Positions 37,181-47,845 are shown, counted from the first letter of the stretch. The stretch is DNA of 64,000 nucleotides from Oscillospiraceae bacterium (GCA_017513135.1 JAFWDH010000014.1:1-64000); one strand, 5' to 3'. Notes: generated by a model not told the origin, from the sequence alone. Numbers and translations are program-made.

Positions 37181-38539
37181 TTATTCTGCCTTTCCGTATA
37201 ATCTTCTGTTTATGTAATCTGTGATGGTGATGTCGCAGAAGCTGTTTACTTCCGCGCTGCCCGTCACTGTGACTTCCGCGTTGTTGTTGATCCTGCACTC
37301 GAATGAGCCGTCATTCAGTATGCCGGTGCAGATGCCTCTCTGGCGTGTGCCGACGAGCCCGAGTTCAAGTTTCTCGGTGACCTTTCTCTGTATCTCGTTG
37401 AGGGCATTCAAACGCTGTGCCTTGACGCTGTGAGGAGTGTCATCCGGCATGGAAGCCGCAGGCGTCCCCTCTCTCTTGGAATATATGAAACTGAAGGTCG
37501 CATAGTAGTTTGCCTCTTCGATCAGCGAGCAGGTCTGAAGATATTCATCTTCGGTCTCCCCGGGAAATCCGACTATGATGTCTGACGTGAAGTAGACATC
37601 CGGAATCACGCTCCTCGCGTAGCGTATAAGCTCCATATACTGCTCTCTGGTATAGTTGCGGTTCATAAGCTTGAGTATCCTGTCTGAACCTGACTGCACC
37701 GGAAGATGTATATGCCTGCTGATCTTTCCGCATTCCGCTATGGTGTCGAACAGTTTTTTTGACGCGTTCTTGGGATGGCTCGTCATGAATCTGATCACGA
37801 AATCACCGTCCACGTCGTTCAGCATCCTGAGCAGATCAGGGAAATCCACACCGAATCCGGACTTGTTGCCGTATGAGTTTACGTTCTGCCCGAGCAGCAT
37901 TATGTCCTTGCAGCCAGCCTCCACGCATTCACGGAACTCTTTGACGACGTCCTCCGGTCTTCTGCTCCGTTCCCTTCCCCTTACGAGAGGCACTACACAG
38001 TAACTGCAGAAGTTGTCGCAGCCGTACATGATAGGCAGGTACGCGCGGCATCTCTCCAGGTCCCTGACGACCGGGATACCTTCGTTAACGGTGTATTCGC
38101 TGCACGCCGGGTCAAGTACGCGCTTTCCCTTGCCTAGGAACTCCGAGATCCTGCCCGGGAGCTCCGAGATATTGTTCGTGTTGAAGATGATATCCACGTA
38201 CGGATAGCTCATCTTGATGTTCTGTGCGATATGCGGCTGCTGGACCATGCACCCGCCCATTATGACTATGACCTCAGGGCGCGCTGCTTTGACAGCCTTC
38301 ATGGCTCCGATGTTGCCGAACACACGGTCCTCAGCATGTCCTCTGACGGCACATGTGTTGAATATGACTATATCCGCTGAATCCGCATCCTCGCAGTAAA
38401 CGCAGCCGTTGCTTTCGAGCAGACCTCTTATCCTCTCGGAGTCAGCCACGTTCTGCTGACATCCGTAGGTCCTGATGAAGAGGTTCGGTTCATGCCCGAA
38501 CCGCTCCTTCAGCTGTGTGGACAGATTGGTGTTTTTCAT
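37181..38539 (-). CDS. miaB: tRNA-2-methylthio-N6-dimethylallyladenosine synthase MiaB
   Basis: Radical SAM methylthiotransferase that converts i6A37 to ms2i6A37. The N-terminal UPF0004 domain has its three cluster cysteines (TYGCQQN, NTCAVR, GGCMVQQ). The radical SAM motif is CDNFCSYC, followed by PVQSGSD and a TRAM domain at the C-terminus (residues ~385-450). At 452 aa it is normal. It overlaps uvrA by 4 nt. Confidence 0.96.
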   Translation of the reverse strand: MKNTNLSTQLKERFGHEPNLFIRTYGCQQNVADSERIRGLLESNGCVYCEDADSADIVIFNTCAVRGHAEDRVFGNIGAMKAVKAARPEVIVIMGGCMVQQPHIAQNIKMSYPYVDIIFNTNNISELPGRISEFLGKGKRVLDPACSEYTVNEGIPVVRDLERCRAYLPIMYGCDNFCSYCVVPLVRGRERSRRPEDVVKEFRECVEAGCKDIMLLGQNVNSYGNKSGFGVDFPDLLRMLNDVDGDFVIRFMTSHPKNASKKLFDTIAECGKISRHIHLPVQSGSDRILKLMNRNYTREQYMELIRYARSVIPDVYFTSDIIVGFPGETEDEYLQTCSLIEEANYYATFSFIYSKREGTPAASMPDDTPHSVKAQRLNALNEIQRKVTEKLELGLVGTRQRGICTGILNDGSFECRINNNAEVTVTGSAEVNSFCDITITDYINRRLYGKAE

Positions 38540-41364
38540 TGATTCTCCAGTACTTTTCTCAGGTACTCGCCTGTGAACGATTTCTCCGACTTCGATACAT
38601 CCTCCGGAGTTCCCTCGGCGACAAGACAGCCGCCTCCGTCTCCGCCTTCCGGTCCGAGATCTATGACCCAGTCCGCTGATTTAATTATATCGAGGTTGTG
38701 CTCTATGACTATAACGGTGTTCCCCGCATCGACAAGTTTGTTGAGGACTTCGATCAGCATATGAACATCAGCCGTATGCAGTCCGGTGGTGGGCTCATCA
38801 AGGATATACACCGTCTTGCCGGTGCTCACTCTGGACAGTTCGTTGGCGAGCTTCACTCTCTGCGCCTCTCCTCCGGACAGTGTCGTTGAGGACTGCCCGA
38901 GTTTTATGTATCCAAGTCCGACATCCTTGAGCGTCTGAAGCTTCCTGACGATCTTGGGATGGGTCTTGAAGAATCCCAGTGCCTCATCCACCGTCATTTC
39001 CAGCACGTCGTATATGTTCTTTCCCTTGTATTTTACTTCAAGAGTCTCCCTGTTGTAGCGCTTGCCCTTGCATACATCACAGGGAACGAATACGTCAGGC
39101 AGGAAGTGCATCTCTATCTTGATCATTCCGTCGCCTTCACAGGCTTCGCATCTTCCGCCCTTCACATTGAAGGAGAACCTGCCGGGACCGTAGCCTCTGA
39201 GCTTCGCTTCGGACGTTGAGGCGAATACGTCTCTTATCAGGTTGAAGAGTCCTATGTATGTTGCCGGATTCGATCTCGGAGTTCTGCCTATGGGAGACTG
39301 GTCGATTCCGATGCATTTATCGACGTACTCAAGGCCTTCAACAGAGGAGAACTTTCCCGGAATCTCCCTCGCCCTGTTGAGCTCCACATTGAGCTTCTTG
39401 AACACGATATCGTTAAGCAGCGAGGATTTTCCCGATCCGGATACTCCGGTGATGCAAACGAGTTTTTCGAGCGGGAATGAGACGTCAATATCCTTCAGGT
39501 TGTTCTGCCGGCAGCCTCTGAAAGTCAGAGCCTTTCCGCTTCCCTTGCGTCTAGCCGACGGTACCGCTATCTTCTTTTTACCCGAGAGGTACTGACCCGT
39601 GAGAGATTCGGGGCATTCAAGCAGTCCCTTTACATCGCCCTGATACAGTATCCTTCCGCCGTTGACTCCAGCCAGAGGGCCGATGTCCACTACGTAATCG
39701 GCGTTTAGTATCGTCTCTTCGTCATGCTCCACCACTATGACCGTGTTTCCGAGATCTCTGAGATTCTTGAGAGCGTCGATGAGCTTTCTGTTGTCCCTCT
39801 GATGAAGGCCGATGGAAGGCTCATCCAGGATATACAGAACGCCCATAAGGGATGACCCTATCTGGGTCGCCAGCCTTATGCGCTGGCTCTCTCCTCCGGA
39901 AAGAGTCATGCTGGCGCGCGACAGGGTCAGATATCCAAGTCCGACATTCTCCAGAAACTTCAGGCGCTGTTTTATCTCCTTGATCACGTTTCCGGCTATG
40001 TACATCTCACGTTCCGTCAGATCGATGCTGCTGAAGAAATCCAGCAGTTTGCTGACCGACATGTCGCAGAGTTCCATGATGTTCTTCCCTGCTACCGTCA
40101 CCGCGAGGCTTGCGGGCTTCAGTCTGTGCCCGTGACAGTCCGGGCACTCGACAGCGCTCATCAGCGCTGAGATCTCCTCCTTTGCCCATTCGCTGTTCGT
40201 CTCTGCAAAGCGCCGTTCGAGGTTGGTTATTATCCCTTCGAACGCCGATTTATATGTAGAGGATCCGAAGGCATTGGACCTGGAGAACTGAACCAGTTTG
40301 CCGCCGGTCCCGTAGAATATGATATCCTTTACGCTCTTGTCCAGATCACGGAACGGTGTGTCCAGAGAGAAGCCGTACTGCGATGCGAGGCCTTCATAGT
40401 ACATCTGGCTCATAGAGCCGTCAGAGAACCCCCACCCTGATGCCTTGATCGCTCCGTCTCTTATGGACAGTGACTGATCCGGCACGATCAGATCGGGGTT
40501 GACGTGCATGAAGGTCCCGAGTCCTGTGCATTTCTCGCACGCTCCGAAAGGATTGTTGAATGAGAACATACGCGGGGACAGTTCCTCCACGCTTATCCCG
40601 TGCTCGGGACAGGCATAGCTCTGTGAGAAGAGCATATCCTCTTTCCCCTCTACCGTCACTATGACAAGGGATCCGGACAGCGCCAGTGCAGTCTCCATGG
40701 AATCAGATATCCTTCCAGCGGAATCGTCCCTTCTCACTATCCTGTCTACTACGATCTCAATGTTGTGTTTTTTGTTCTTGTCGATCCTGATCTCATCGTC
40801 AAGATCGTATACGGTGCCATCTACCCTTACCCTTGCATATCCGTTCTTTCTCGCGGACTCAAGTTCCTTCTGATATGTGCCTTTCCTTCCCCTGACGATG
40901 GGAGCGAGGATCTGCAGTCTGGAACCTTCCTCCAGAAGCATCACAGCATCGACCATCTGGTCTATGGTCTGCTGTTTTATCTCCCTGCCGCATACAGGAC
41001 AGTGCGGGATACCGATGTTAGCGTACATCAGTCTCATATAATCGTAGATCTCAGTCACTGTTCCGACAGTTGACCTCGGGTTCTTTGAAGTCGTTTTCTG
41101 ATCTATCGATATAGCGGGAGAAAGGCCTTCGATGGAGTCGACGTCCGGCTTGTCCATCTGTCCGAGGAACTGTCTAGCATAACTGGAGAGGCTCTCCATA
41201 TACCTGCGCTGCCCGTCGGAAAAGATAGTGTCAAAAGCAAGAGAAGACTTGCCGGATCCGGAAAGCCCGGTCAGCACGACAAACTTGTCCCTGGGTATGT
41301 CTACATCGATGTTCTTAAGATTGTGTTCGCGCGCGCCGCGGACGGAAATGTATTCGGAAGACAA
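38536..41364 (-). CDS. uvrA: Excinuclease ABC subunit UvrA
   Basis: Damage-sensing ATPase of nucleotide excision repair. Two ABC modules: Walker [14 protein letters not shown] (~31) and [13 protein letters not shown] (~640), with LSGGE signatures before each Walker B ([18 protein letters not shown]). Zinc modules include CPVCG at ~120, CPEHG..CEKC and [14 protein letters not shown]. Length 942 aa. It begins at TTG 41364, with AAAGGG about 10 nt upstream inside the uvrB end. Confidence 0.97.
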   Translation of the reverse strand: MSSEYISVRGAREHNLKNIDVDIPRDKFVVLTGLSGSGKSSLAFDTIFSDGQRRYMESLSSYARQFLGQMDKPDVDSIEGLSPAISIDQKTTSKNPRSTVGTVTEIYDYMRLMYANIGIPHCPVCGREIKQQTIDQMVDAVMLLEEGSRLQILAPIVRGRKGTYQKELESARKNGYARVRVDGTVYDLDDEIRIDKNKKHNIEIVVDRIVRRDDSAGRISDSMETALALSGSLVIVTVEGKEDMLFSQSYACPEHGISVEELSPRMFSFNNPFGACEKCTGLGTFMHVNPDLIVPDQSLSIRDGAIKASGWGFSDGSMSQMYYEGLASQYGFSLDTPFRDLDKSVKDIIFYGTGGKLVQFSRSNAFGSSTYKSAFEGIITNLERRFAETNSEWAKEEISALMSAVECPDCHGHRLKPASLAVTVAGKNIMELCDMSVSKLLDFFSSIDLTEREMYIAGNVIKEIKQRLKFLENVGLGYLTLSRASMTLSGGESQRIRLATQIGSSLMGVLYILDEPSIGLHQRDNRKLIDALKNLRDLGNTVIVVEHDEETILNADYVVDIGPLAGVNGGRILYQGDVKGLLECPESLTGQYLSGKKKIAVPSARRKGSGKALTFRGCRQNNLKDIDVSFPLEKLVCITGVSGSGKSSLLNDIVFKKLNVELNRAREIPGKFSSVEGLEYVDKCIGIDQSPIGRTPRSNPATYIGLFNLIRDVFASTSEAKLRGYGPGRFSFNVKGGRCEACEGDGMIKIEMHFLPDVFVPCDVCKGKRYNRETLEVKYKGKNIYDVLEMTVDEALGFFKTHPKIVRKLQTLKDVGLGYIKLGQSSTTLSGGEAQRVKLANELSRVSTGKTVYILDEPTTGLHTADVHMLIEVLNKLVDAGNTVIVIEHNLDIIKSADWVIDLGPEGGDGGGCLVAEGTPEDVSKSEKSFTGEYLRKVLENQ

Positions 41365-41365
41365 A

Positions 41366-43330
41366 TCAAAGTCCCTTTCTGAGTTCTTCTATCTTATCTC
41401 TGAGTTCAGCTGCGTATTCGAATTCCAGAAGCTGCGCAGCGTGCTTCATATCTTTCTGAAGCTGGTCTATCAGCGTGAGCTTCTCCTTCCTGGAGAGCTT
41501 CTTTCCTGACGTATCGCGCACCTCTTTGGAGCTTATCTCGAGTACATCCCTGACATCCTTCTCGATGCTCATCGGCGTTATGCCGTGAGCCTCGTTATAT
41601 GCGCTCTGTATCTCACGCCTTCTCTGGGTCTCGGTTATCGCCCTCTCCATTGACGGGGTGACCGAATCCGCGTACATTATTACTTTTCCTTCAACGTTTC
41701 TCGCAGCTCTTCCTATCGTCTGCACCAGAGAAGTCTCGCTTCTGAGGAATCCCTCCTGGTCGGCATCGAGTATCGCCACGAGCGACACCTCGGGCAGGTC
41801 CAGCCCCTCCCTAAGAAGGTTTATGCCTACAAGCACATCGAATTCGCCGGACCGCAGGTCCCTTATGATCTCCATCCTTTCGATGGTATCTATGTCATAG
41901 TGCATGTACCGGACCTTGACACCTCTGTCCGTCAGATATGCGGTAAGGTCTTCTGCCATGCGTTTTGTCAGGGTCGTTACGAGTACTCTCTCCTTCTTCT
42001 CGACCCTGATGTTGATCTCGGACAGGAGATCGTCTATCTGTCCCTCTGTAGGTCTGACAGAGATCTCAGGATCGACAAGGCCTGTAGGTCTGATTATCTG
42101 TTCCACCACCTGTGTGGAATTGTCCCTCTCGAAATCTCCGGGGGTCGCGCTGGTAAAAATGACCTGGTTTATATGACTGAGGACCTCCTCAAACCGCAGA
42201 GGCCTGTTGTCAAACGCGGAAGGAAGCCTGAATCCGTAATCGACCAGATTCTTTTTCCTCGAGTAATCCCCGCCGTACATTCCCCTAAGCTGAGGAAGGC
42301 TGACATGGGATTCATCTATGAACATAAGAAAATCGTCAGGAAAATAATTGAGAAGAGTCGACGGCTCGCTTCCCGGAGCCCTTCCGGAGAGCACTCTGGA
42401 GTAGTTCTCAACTCCTTTGCAGGTGCCGACCTCGGTTATCATCTCGATATCGGCCATGGTCCTCTGTGCTATCCGCTGAGCCTCTATCAGCTTGCCCTGG
42501 GACTTGAACCAGGCAACTCTCTCCTCCATCTCATCGTGCAGCTCGTCAAGCTTTTCCAGAAGAGTGTCTCTCGGTATGACATAATGCGATGCTGGAAATA
42601 TAGCTACATGTTCGAGAGAGAGGGTCTTCGCTCCGGTCACGGTGCTTATCTCGGAGATCCTGTCGATCTCGTCCCCGAAGAATTCTATGCGTATAGCCTT
42701 TTCATTGCTATAAACGGGGAACACCTCCACCACGTCGCCCCTGACCCTGAAGCGGTTTCTCTCAAACCCTACATCATTGCGCTCGTACTGGAGCTCCACC
42801 AGTTTTCTCAGGAGCTCGTCTCTCTCATAGCGCATGCCGGGACGCAGGGAGATCACCGATTTGCGGTAGTCGATCGGGTTTCCAAGCGAGTAGATGCATG
42901 AAACGGAAGCTACGATGATAACGTCATCCCTCTCGGAAAGAGCAGCAGTGGCGGAATGCCTCATACGGTCGATCTCGTCGTTGATGTCGCTGTCCTTCTC
43001 TATGTATGTATCTGTGTTCGGGATGTATGCTTCAGGCTGATAATAGTCATAATAGGACACAAAATATTCTACCCGGTTCTCCGGAAAGAATTCACGGAAT
43101 TCCGAGCAGAGCTGAGCGGCAAGTATCTTGTTGTGAGCCAGTACCAGAGTCGGCCGGTTGATATTGGCGATGATATTGGCCATCGTGAAGGTCTTGCCGG
43201 AACCGGTGACTCCCTTGAGGGTCTGCATGCGGTCTCCTCTGAGCACGCCTTCTGTCAGTGCCGCGATCGCTTCTGGCTGATCCCCGGTAGGCTGGAACTT
43301 GGAGACCAAGTGGAATTTCTCGCCTGACAT
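41366..43330 (-). CDS. uvrB: Excinuclease ABC subunit UvrB
   Basis: Helicase-like damage verifier that receives lesions from UvrA and recruits UvrC. Walker [12 protein letters not shown] (~40), the beta-hairpin region [15 protein letters not shown] (DEAD-type) and helicase motif [13 protein letters not shown]-terminal UVR motif ([28 protein letters not shown]-type, residues ~615-650) is present. Length 654 aa. The leader contains an intrinsic-terminator-like hairpin, suggesting attenuation. uvrC is not in the window. Confidence 0.97.
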   Translation of the reverse strand: MSGEKFHLVSKFQPTGDQPEAIAALTEGVLRGDRMQTLKGVTGSGKTFTMANIIANINRPTLVLAHNKILAAQLCSEFREFFPENRVEYFVSYYDYYQPEAYIPNTDTYIEKDSDINDEIDRMRHSATAALSERDDVIIVASVSCIYSLGNPIDYRKSVISLRPGMRYERDELLRKLVELQYERNDVGFERNRFRVRGDVVEVFPVYSNEKAIRIEFFGDEIDRISEISTVTGAKTLSLEHVAIFPASHYVIPRDTLLEKLDELHDEMEERVAWFKSQGKLIEAQRIAQRTMADIEMITEVGTCKGVENYSRVLSGRAPGSEPSTLLNYFPDDFLMFIDESHVSLPQLRGMYGGDYSRKKNLVDYGFRLPSAFDNRPLRFEEVLSHINQVIFTSATPGDFERDNSTQVVEQIIRPTGLVDPEISVRPTEGQIDDLLSEINIRVEKKERVLVTTLTKRMAEDLTAYLTDRGVKVRYMHYDIDTIERMEIIRDLRSGEFDVLVGINLLREGLDLPEVSLVAILDADQEGFLRSETSLVQTIGRAARNVEGKVIMYADSVTPSMERAITETQRRREIQSAYNEAHGITPMSIEKDVRDVLEISSKEVRDTSGKKLSRKEKLTLIDQLQKDMKHAAQLLEFEYAAELRDKIEELRKGL

Positions 43331-43356
43331 AAACTATCTCATTCTGAAGTTCGTGG

Positions 43357-43385
43357 AAAAAAGCACACACATCCGGTGTGTGCTT
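43357..43385 (-). terminator. Terminator-like attenuator upstream of uvrB
   Basis: AAGCACACAC (43361-43370) pairs with GTGTGTGCTT (43376-43385) around a 5-nt loop; the minus strand then has six T. It lies 27 bp before the uvrB start and downstream of the uvrB promoter, so it interrupts the uvrB leader rather than ending a gene. Confidence 0.7.
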
Positions 43386-43390
43386 CTGAC

Positions 43391-43419
43391 TTTACTGACG
43401 GTCTATGTCATTATATACT
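43391..43419 (+). promoter_or_regulatory. Promoter of the rluD-type gene
   Basis: TTTACT (43391-43396), 17 bp, TATACT (43414-43419). It overlaps the divergent uvrB promoter face to face. Confidence 0.55.
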
Positions 43420-43438
43420 AATTACCTGCATGCCGCAA
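43410..43438 (-). promoter_or_regulatory. uvrB operon promoter
   Basis: TATAAT (43415-43410), 17 bp, TTGCGG (43438-43433). Transcription would start near 43403 and pass the hairpin at 43361-43385 before uvrB. No clostridial LexA box (GAAC-N4-GTTC) is seen. Confidence 0.6.
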
Positions 43439-43453
43439 TTTGAAAGAAACGTC

Positions 43454-43489
43454 CGTCCGGCTGTCACACGCGGCATCTGACGCCGGACG
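43454..43489 (+). other. Hairpin in the rluD leader
   Basis: CGTCCGGC (43454-43461) and GCCGGACG (43482-43489) form an 8-bp stem with a 20-nt loop in the untranslated leader. No T-tract follows, so it is not a terminator. Confidence 0.45.
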
Positions 43490-43518
43490 CATGCCACTCG
43501 GGAAAGGATATCTCCGGG

Positions 43519-44457
43519 ATGCGAGAGTATGTGATCGACAGCCGAAACAGCGGGATGCGCCTGTCCAGGTTCGTGGAAAAGACAGCGCCTTCACTTCCGC
43601 GCAGCGGCATGTACAAAGCCTTCCGGACAAGAAGGATCAAACTCAACGGAAAGAGATGTCATCCTGAAGACAGGCTCGCCGAGGGAGATACCGTGCAGCT
43701 CTGGCTGGACGATGCCAGTTTTGAGGGCAACTCCCTTCCCGACTTCATGAAGGCGTCATCCAGTCTGGATGTCTTGTACGAGGACCGGAACGTTGCCGTT
43801 CTTTTCAAGCCGAGAGGCCTGCAGTCGCATCCGTCACAGGGAGATTACAGCGACAACCTGGTCGCGAGGTTCCTGAGGCACCTCTATGAAAACGGCGAAT
43901 ACGACCCTTCTCAGGGAGGTTCATCCCCTGCGCTGTGCAACAGACTGGACCGCAACACCGAGGGCATAGTCCTTGCCGGCAAGAACCATGAGGCAGTCAG
44001 CGCAATAAACGCCCTGATCAAAGAAGGACTCATCAGAAAGAGCTACGCTGCAGTGACAGTCTCAGCGCCTCCTAAAGACGGCATCTATGAGGCGTATCTG
44101 CTCAAGAACGAGAAAAAGAATATGGTTAAGGTCCGCTCAGAAGCAGCAGACGGATGGCAGAAGATAGTGACTGAGTTCAGGACGCTGTCCGAGAAGAACG
44201 GGCTGTGGCTCGTCGAGTGCACGCTCCATACCGGAAGGACTCACCAGATAAGGGCGCATCTGTCGTTTCTCAATGCCCCTATCCTCGGAGACACGAAATA
44301 CGGGAACGCGGAGGCAAACCGGAGGCATTCTGCGGGAAAACAGTATCTCACCGCGTATTGCATCGAGATACCCGAAAATGACAACGATGTACTCAGAGGC
44401 ATATCAGGCAGGAGATTCGAACTGGAAAGCATCCCCTTTGCCGATATGTTCAGATGA
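43519..44457 (+). CDS. RluA-family pseudouridine synthase (RluC/RluD type)
   Basis: A 312-aa protein. An N-terminal S4 RNA-binding domain (~1-65) leads to the catalytic domain, with CNRLDRNTEGIVL (RLDxxTSG-type motif, catalytic Asp in LDR). LHTGRTHQIRAHL and LGDTKYG are the conserved C-terminal motifs. It isomerises uridines in 23S rRNA or tRNA; the exact site cannot be told. It is the only convincing protein-coding gene on the plus strand in the window and diverges from uvrB. AAAGGA lies 11 nt before ATG 43519. Confidence 0.93.
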   Translation: MREYVIDSRNSGMRLSRFVEKTAPSLPRSGMYKAFRTRRIKLNGKRCHPEDRLAEGDTVQLWLDDASFEGNSLPDFMKASSSLDVLYEDRNVAVLFKPRGLQSHPSQGDYSDNLVARFLRHLYENGEYDPSQGGSSPALCNRLDRNTEGIVLAGKNHEAVSAINALIKEGLIRKSYAAVTVSAPPKDGIYEAYLLKNEKKNMVKVRSEAADGWQKIVTEFRTLSEKNGLWLVECTLHTGRTHQIRAHLSFLNAPILGDTKYGNAEANRRHSAGKQYLTAYCIEIPENDNDVLRGISGRRFELESIPFADMFR

Positions 44458-44478
44458 ACCCGTTTATACAGACATATG

Positions 44479-44513
44479 AAAAGAGACCCGACTTGGTGTC
44501 AGGTCTCTTTTTT
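44479..44513. terminator. Terminator between the pseudouridine synthase and the aldolase gene
   Basis: AAAAGAGACC (44479-44488) pairs with GGTCTCTTTT (44502-44511), followed by TT on plus and TTTTCATATG on minus. It sits between convergent genes and may serve both. Confidence 0.85.
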
Positions 44514-44523
44514 GATCGCTCTG

Positions 44524-45273
44524 TCAGAGCAGTGCCTTCAGGTTGTTGTATGCCTTGACTGCAAGGCCTACATCAGTAAGTCCGCTTTCCTTATCGATGA
44601 TAGAGGAATAGATATGGACCATTATCCTGTCCACGCCTGCATTGAGACAGACTTTTGCAATGTCAGTGACATTGTCAGCGTCTATCCCGCCTGTAGGCTC
44701 TATTACGGGGATACCGAATTCAGCGCACCCTTCCGCTAGCGCTTTGAGCTCTTCCAGATGCTTGAGGCCGTGCATATTGAAGAACTTGACCGAGATCAGT
44801 CCGACATCCTTCATCATGCACAGTGCTGTTTCGATATCCACTATTCCCTTTTTGTGGGAATCGCTCACGCAGCCGGTGGATATCTGGACTTTTCCGACTT
44901 CTCCCGTCGGATAGATCATGCAGTTGGACATGGTGTCCTCGCAGCCGCTGGCCTTGAGAAGTCCCGCGGCGTACATGGCTTCCGTGAATGACTGGTTCAC
45001 ATGCCCAGGGTTGGTAAGCGCAGCGACTTTCGCAGCCTTTGCAGCCATCGTGGGGTCTCCTCCGCCCATACCTACCGAGACGTTGGGCAGCTTCGTAAGA
45101 TACTCGCGCACCTTATCCGCACAGGCTTCAACGGTGGGAAAATCCTTGGACAGGACGCCGACAAGGGCATTACCGTCAAGAGCATCGACCACCTCTACTG
45201 CATTATCAAGGTCTTTTGCCAGAAGGTTGATGGCAAATTTATCCTTGTAGAAATTGATCCTGTCGTAATTCAA
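44524..45273 (-). CDS. dgaF: 2-dehydro-3-deoxy-phosphogluconate aldolase, DgaF/KDGP-aldolase family
   Basis: A 249-aa (beta/alpha)8-type aldolase of the family that includes Salmonella DgaF. That enzyme splits 2-keto-3-deoxygluconate-6-phosphate to pyruvate and glyceraldehyde-3-phosphate. Landmarks are VSVGMGGGDP, TNPGHVNQSF, CMIYPTGEVGKVQISTGC, SVKFFNMHGLKHLEE (with the probable Schiff-base Lys) and IEPTGGID. The start is TTG 45273, preceded by GGAGG 9 nt upstream. It is the last gene of the operon, 15 nt after the DgaE-like gene, and gives its most certain chemistry. Activity here is inferred from family and neighbours. Confidence 0.87.
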   Translation of the reverse strand: MNYDRINFYKDKFAINLLAKDLDNAVEVVDALDGNALVGVLSKDFPTVEACADKVREYLTKLPNVSVGMGGGDPTMAAKAAKVAALTNPGHVNQSFTEAMYAAGLLKASGCEDTMSNCMIYPTGEVGKVQISTGCVSDSHKKGIVDIETALCMMKDVGLISVKFFNMHGLKHLEELKALAEGCAEFGIPVIEPTGGIDADNVTDIAKVCLNAGVDRIMVHIYSSIIDKESGLTDVGLAVKAYNNLKALL

Positions 45274-45288
45274 TTCGTGTTTCCTCCA

Positions 45289-46395
45289 TTATCCGATGAT
45301 CTCTTTGAAACGTTTGATCACGAGTTCCGCATCCCCGTCCAGCATGGTGCGCGGGTCGATCAGGATCGTACCGTTGTCCACAAAATGGTTGCGGGTACGG
45401 ATAGACGGATTGCCGCTCTCAAGCATGGACACAATCTCCTTGGCAGTATATCTGCACTTTCCGGGGACCACATCCACTTTTGCGCGGTATATCTTTCTTC
45501 CTGCATCGTCAGCCATGATGCTGAGCTTGATCGCATCAGTATCACTGAGTCCGTCAATGATCTTATTGACGATCTTCATCTGCCTGCGTCCCTCTTTTTT
45601 CTCATCTCTCTGGTCGTACAGCTGTACTGCCCTGAGGATGCCCATCATGCAGTCCTTGCCGATCTTTGCCGCTCTTCCGACGCCCTGATACTGCTTCTTG
45701 CACTTCTCGATGTATTCCTTCTTTCCGGTAATGAATCCGGAAGTAGGCCCTTCCACCGCCTTGGCTCCGCTGTAGATGACCATATCCGCGCCCATGGCGA
45801 CATATTTTCTCAGGTCTTCTTCGGCGGCAGCGTCCACGATGATCGGAAGCCCCTTTGAGTGAGCTATCTCTATCATCTCCTCAAGAGAGATCGTGTTCTC
45901 CTGCTGGACATGATGGGATTTGCAGTAGAACAGCGCCGCAGTCTTCTCATTGATCGCAGACAGGATGTGACCGGCAAAAGTATGGTTCACCGAGCCCGCT
46001 TCGACCGGAACCCCTCCTCCGAGGCGCATCATCTGCTCCACAGGCACGCCGTAGTTTACAGCGTGTCCTTTCTGCAGGACGATCTCGTTCCTGAGACCGG
46101 AACTGTCCGGCATACGCTCTATGAGACCCAGATCGTCACCTGCTATACAGGCAGCGCAGGCGATCATGATGCCGCCCGATGCACTGTTTGTGACGCAGGT
46201 GTCTTCTGCACCGGTGTGGGGGGAGATAAGCTCCCCCACACGGTCTATCAGTTCATCGATCACAACGAATTGCTGTCCTGCTTCAGCCATCGTCCTGCCG
46301 ACTTCCTCGCTGATGGCAGATACGCCCAGCGCAGTCATGTGTCCGCTGGAATTAATGACTCTGCGCAGTCCTATTTCTTCATAGATCGTTGACAT
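45289..46395 (-). CDS. dgaE: SelA-fold PLP enzyme, DgaE-like (amino-sugar-acid phosphate ammonia lyase)
   Basis: A 368-aa fold-type I PLP enzyme of the SelA/DgaE group. IVDAAAEEDLRKY and YSGAKAVEGPTSGFITG (Lys in SGAK, the Schiff-base lysine) identify it, with NSASGGIMIA binding the cofactor phosphate. The best-known member, DgaE, removes ammonia from D-glucosaminate-6-phosphate to give 2-keto-3-deoxygluconate-6-phosphate, the DgaF substrate. Other members act on related amino acids, so the substrate is uncertain. It is 23 nt downstream of the DUF4310 gene. Confidence 0.86.
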   Translation of the reverse strand: MSTIYEEIGLRRVINSSGHMTALGVSAISEEVGRTMAEAGQQFVVIDELIDRVGELISPHTGAEDTCVTNSASGGIMIACAACIAGDDLGLIERMPDSSGLRNEIVLQKGHAVNYGVPVEQMMRLGGGVPVEAGSVNHTFAGHILSAINEKTAALFYCKSHHVQQENTISLEEMIEIAHSKGLPIIVDAAAEEDLRKYVAMGADMVIYSGAKAVEGPTSGFITGKKEYIEKCKKQYQGVGRAAKIGKDCMMGILRAVQLYDQRDEKKEGRRQMKIVNKIIDGLSDTDAIKLSIMADDAGRKIYRAKVDVVPGKCRYTAKEIVSMLESGNPSIRTRNHFVDNGTILIDPRTMLDGDAELVIKRFKEIIG

Positions 46396-46418
46396 TGAGT
46401 TTTACCTTTCAGGTAAGT

Positions 46419-47051
46419 TTATTTGGGGAAGATCATCGCGAGGATGATCGCTCCGAGGATTGTTCCGCCGACCATGGGCTTTTCCAGTTTCAGGAAGATA
46501 TAGGAGCCGATGACCGCACCGATTCCTGCAGGAATGGAATAGCTGACAGCGCTGAGGATGATCAGCGGAGCGAGCCAGCGTCCGGCAGCGTTTCCGGCGC
46601 CCATCATGATTCCCGTACCGCCGGCAGCCATGCCTTCAGGCATCGTTGCCTTGACGCCGATGATCACGAATCCGATAACGAGTCCGAGAAGGCATCCGGT
46701 GAGCAGTGCGAGCGGGAAACTGTCGACAAGAATATCGAGGCCTACTGATTTTGCAAGAGACACCATTCCGGTGCCGATGCCTGTCATGATGGAGCCGCCG
46801 ATATCAAGGATTCCGACCAGCGGTCCTTCCATAACTCTGGCAAGAAGGAATCCGGTGCAGTATCCGATAGGTGTCGCGAAGTCTCCGGTCTCAAGTCCGT
46901 TACGGACCATCTCAGCCTGGGCTATCTCATTGAAGAGGCCATAGCCGTATTTTACGAACATATGTCCGCCAGCGAAAGCAGCAGCGCAAAGCAGTGCAGT
47001 CAGGAGGGGGAACGTCTTGTTCTTCAAAAGTGCACTTCTGAATTTTTCCAT
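46419..47051 (-). CDS. DUF4310 family membrane protein
   Basis: A 210-aa hydrophobic protein with about six membrane segments, starting at ATG 47051 with AAAGGAG upstream. GDFATPIGYCTGFLLARVMEGPLVGILDIGGSI (residues ~48-80) and the Gly-rich KATMPEGMAAGGTGIMMGAGNA-type segment are landmarks of the DUF4310 family. It always travels with DUF4311, DUF4312 and SFCGS genes in my knowledge of such operons and is presumed to be a transporter subunit; no biochemical role is established. The Gly-rich, weakly charged loops could line a substrate path. Confidence 0.85.
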   Translation of the reverse strand: MEKFRSALLKNKTFPLLTALLCAAAFAGGHMFVKYGYGLFNEIAQAEMVRNGLETGDFATPIGYCTGFLLARVMEGPLVGILDIGGSIMTGIGTGMVSLAKSVGLDILVDSFPLALLTGCLLGLVIGFVIIGVKATMPEGMAAGGTGIMMGAGNAAGRWLAPLIILSAVSYSIPAGIGAVIGSYIFLKLEKPMVGGTILGAIILAMIFPK

Positions 47052-47080
47052 AGTTTTACTCCTTTCCACTCCACTCACTA

Positions 47081-47806
47081 TCACTTAATGAACGCGGCAA
47101 GGAGCTTTGCCCAGAATCCGCGGCCGATGCCGATAACGATGAACAGGGCGGCAACGACTGCGCACATGATCTTGGCGCTCTTGCTGAATCCCTGCTCCTC
47201 GATGGTCTGGCCGATGAGGATACCCAGGACGCATCCGGGAACCGCGTTGCCGAAGATCAGGTGTGCCAGACCTCCGAGGACGACGCCCCAGATGCCTGTG
47301 GTCTTGCCGGCGTCAAGCGCAGCAATGATGAAGATGATCGGCATGACGATATTGATGAGGTTGTTCGAAGCAGGAGTAAGGATATCCTTAGCAACTGCGG
47401 AGATGGACTCTGGGATTATGAAGGCGAGTGTGTTGAGCAATGTGACTACTACAGCACCTACACCGGCACCGGCGAGAGCCATCTTGGCGGGATCATAGAC
47501 GGTCTCCTCTACCTTCTTGTTCTTCAGAAGGAGAAGACCGGCTGCCCAGTTCGGAATAATGCGGTGGAAAACATCCTGCGTCATGGCGCCTGCGCCGACC
47601 ATGCTGCCGGCGGCGTTGAGCAGGAAGCCAAGTCCGAATGAGAAGTGCGCCACGGGATCTCCCTGGCATGCATTCATCTCACCCAGTGTACGGAATGCGC
47701 CCATTGCCTGTACTTCAGGTGCATGGAACATCCTCGCGGCGCCAGCGGCGATCGCGAAGCCGGCAATGGCGCCAATGATGAGTGACTTAAGGATTACTGC
47801 AAACAT
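47081..47806 (-). CDS. DUF4311 family membrane protein
   Basis: A 241-aa protein with six or seven membrane segments. GAFRTLGEMNACQGDPVAHFSFGLG (residues ~36-60) and IPNWAAGLLLLKNKK are typical of the DUF4311 family. NACQGDPVAHFSFG contains a polar Cys-Gln-Gly-Asp-Pro-His cluster between helices, a possible substrate or partner site. The genes flank closely: DUF4310 begins 29 nt after the stop, and DUF4312 ends 39 nt upstream. Likely the second integral subunit of the putative transporter. Confidence 0.85.
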   Translation of the reverse strand: MFAVILKSLIIGAIAGFAIAAGAARMFHAPEVQAMGAFRTLGEMNACQGDPVAHFSFGLGFLLNAAGSMVGAGAMTQDVFHRIIPNWAAGLLLLKNKKVEETVYDPAKMALAGAGVGAVVVTLLNTLAFIIPESISAVAKDILTPASNNLINIVMPIIFIIAALDAGKTTGIWGVVLGGLAHLIFGNAVPGCVLGILIGQTIEEQGFSKSAKIMCAVVAALFIVIGIGRGFWAKLLAAFIK

Positions 47807-47845
47807 CAGTAAATGACCTCCTCATAAATGTAGAAATGATTCTGC

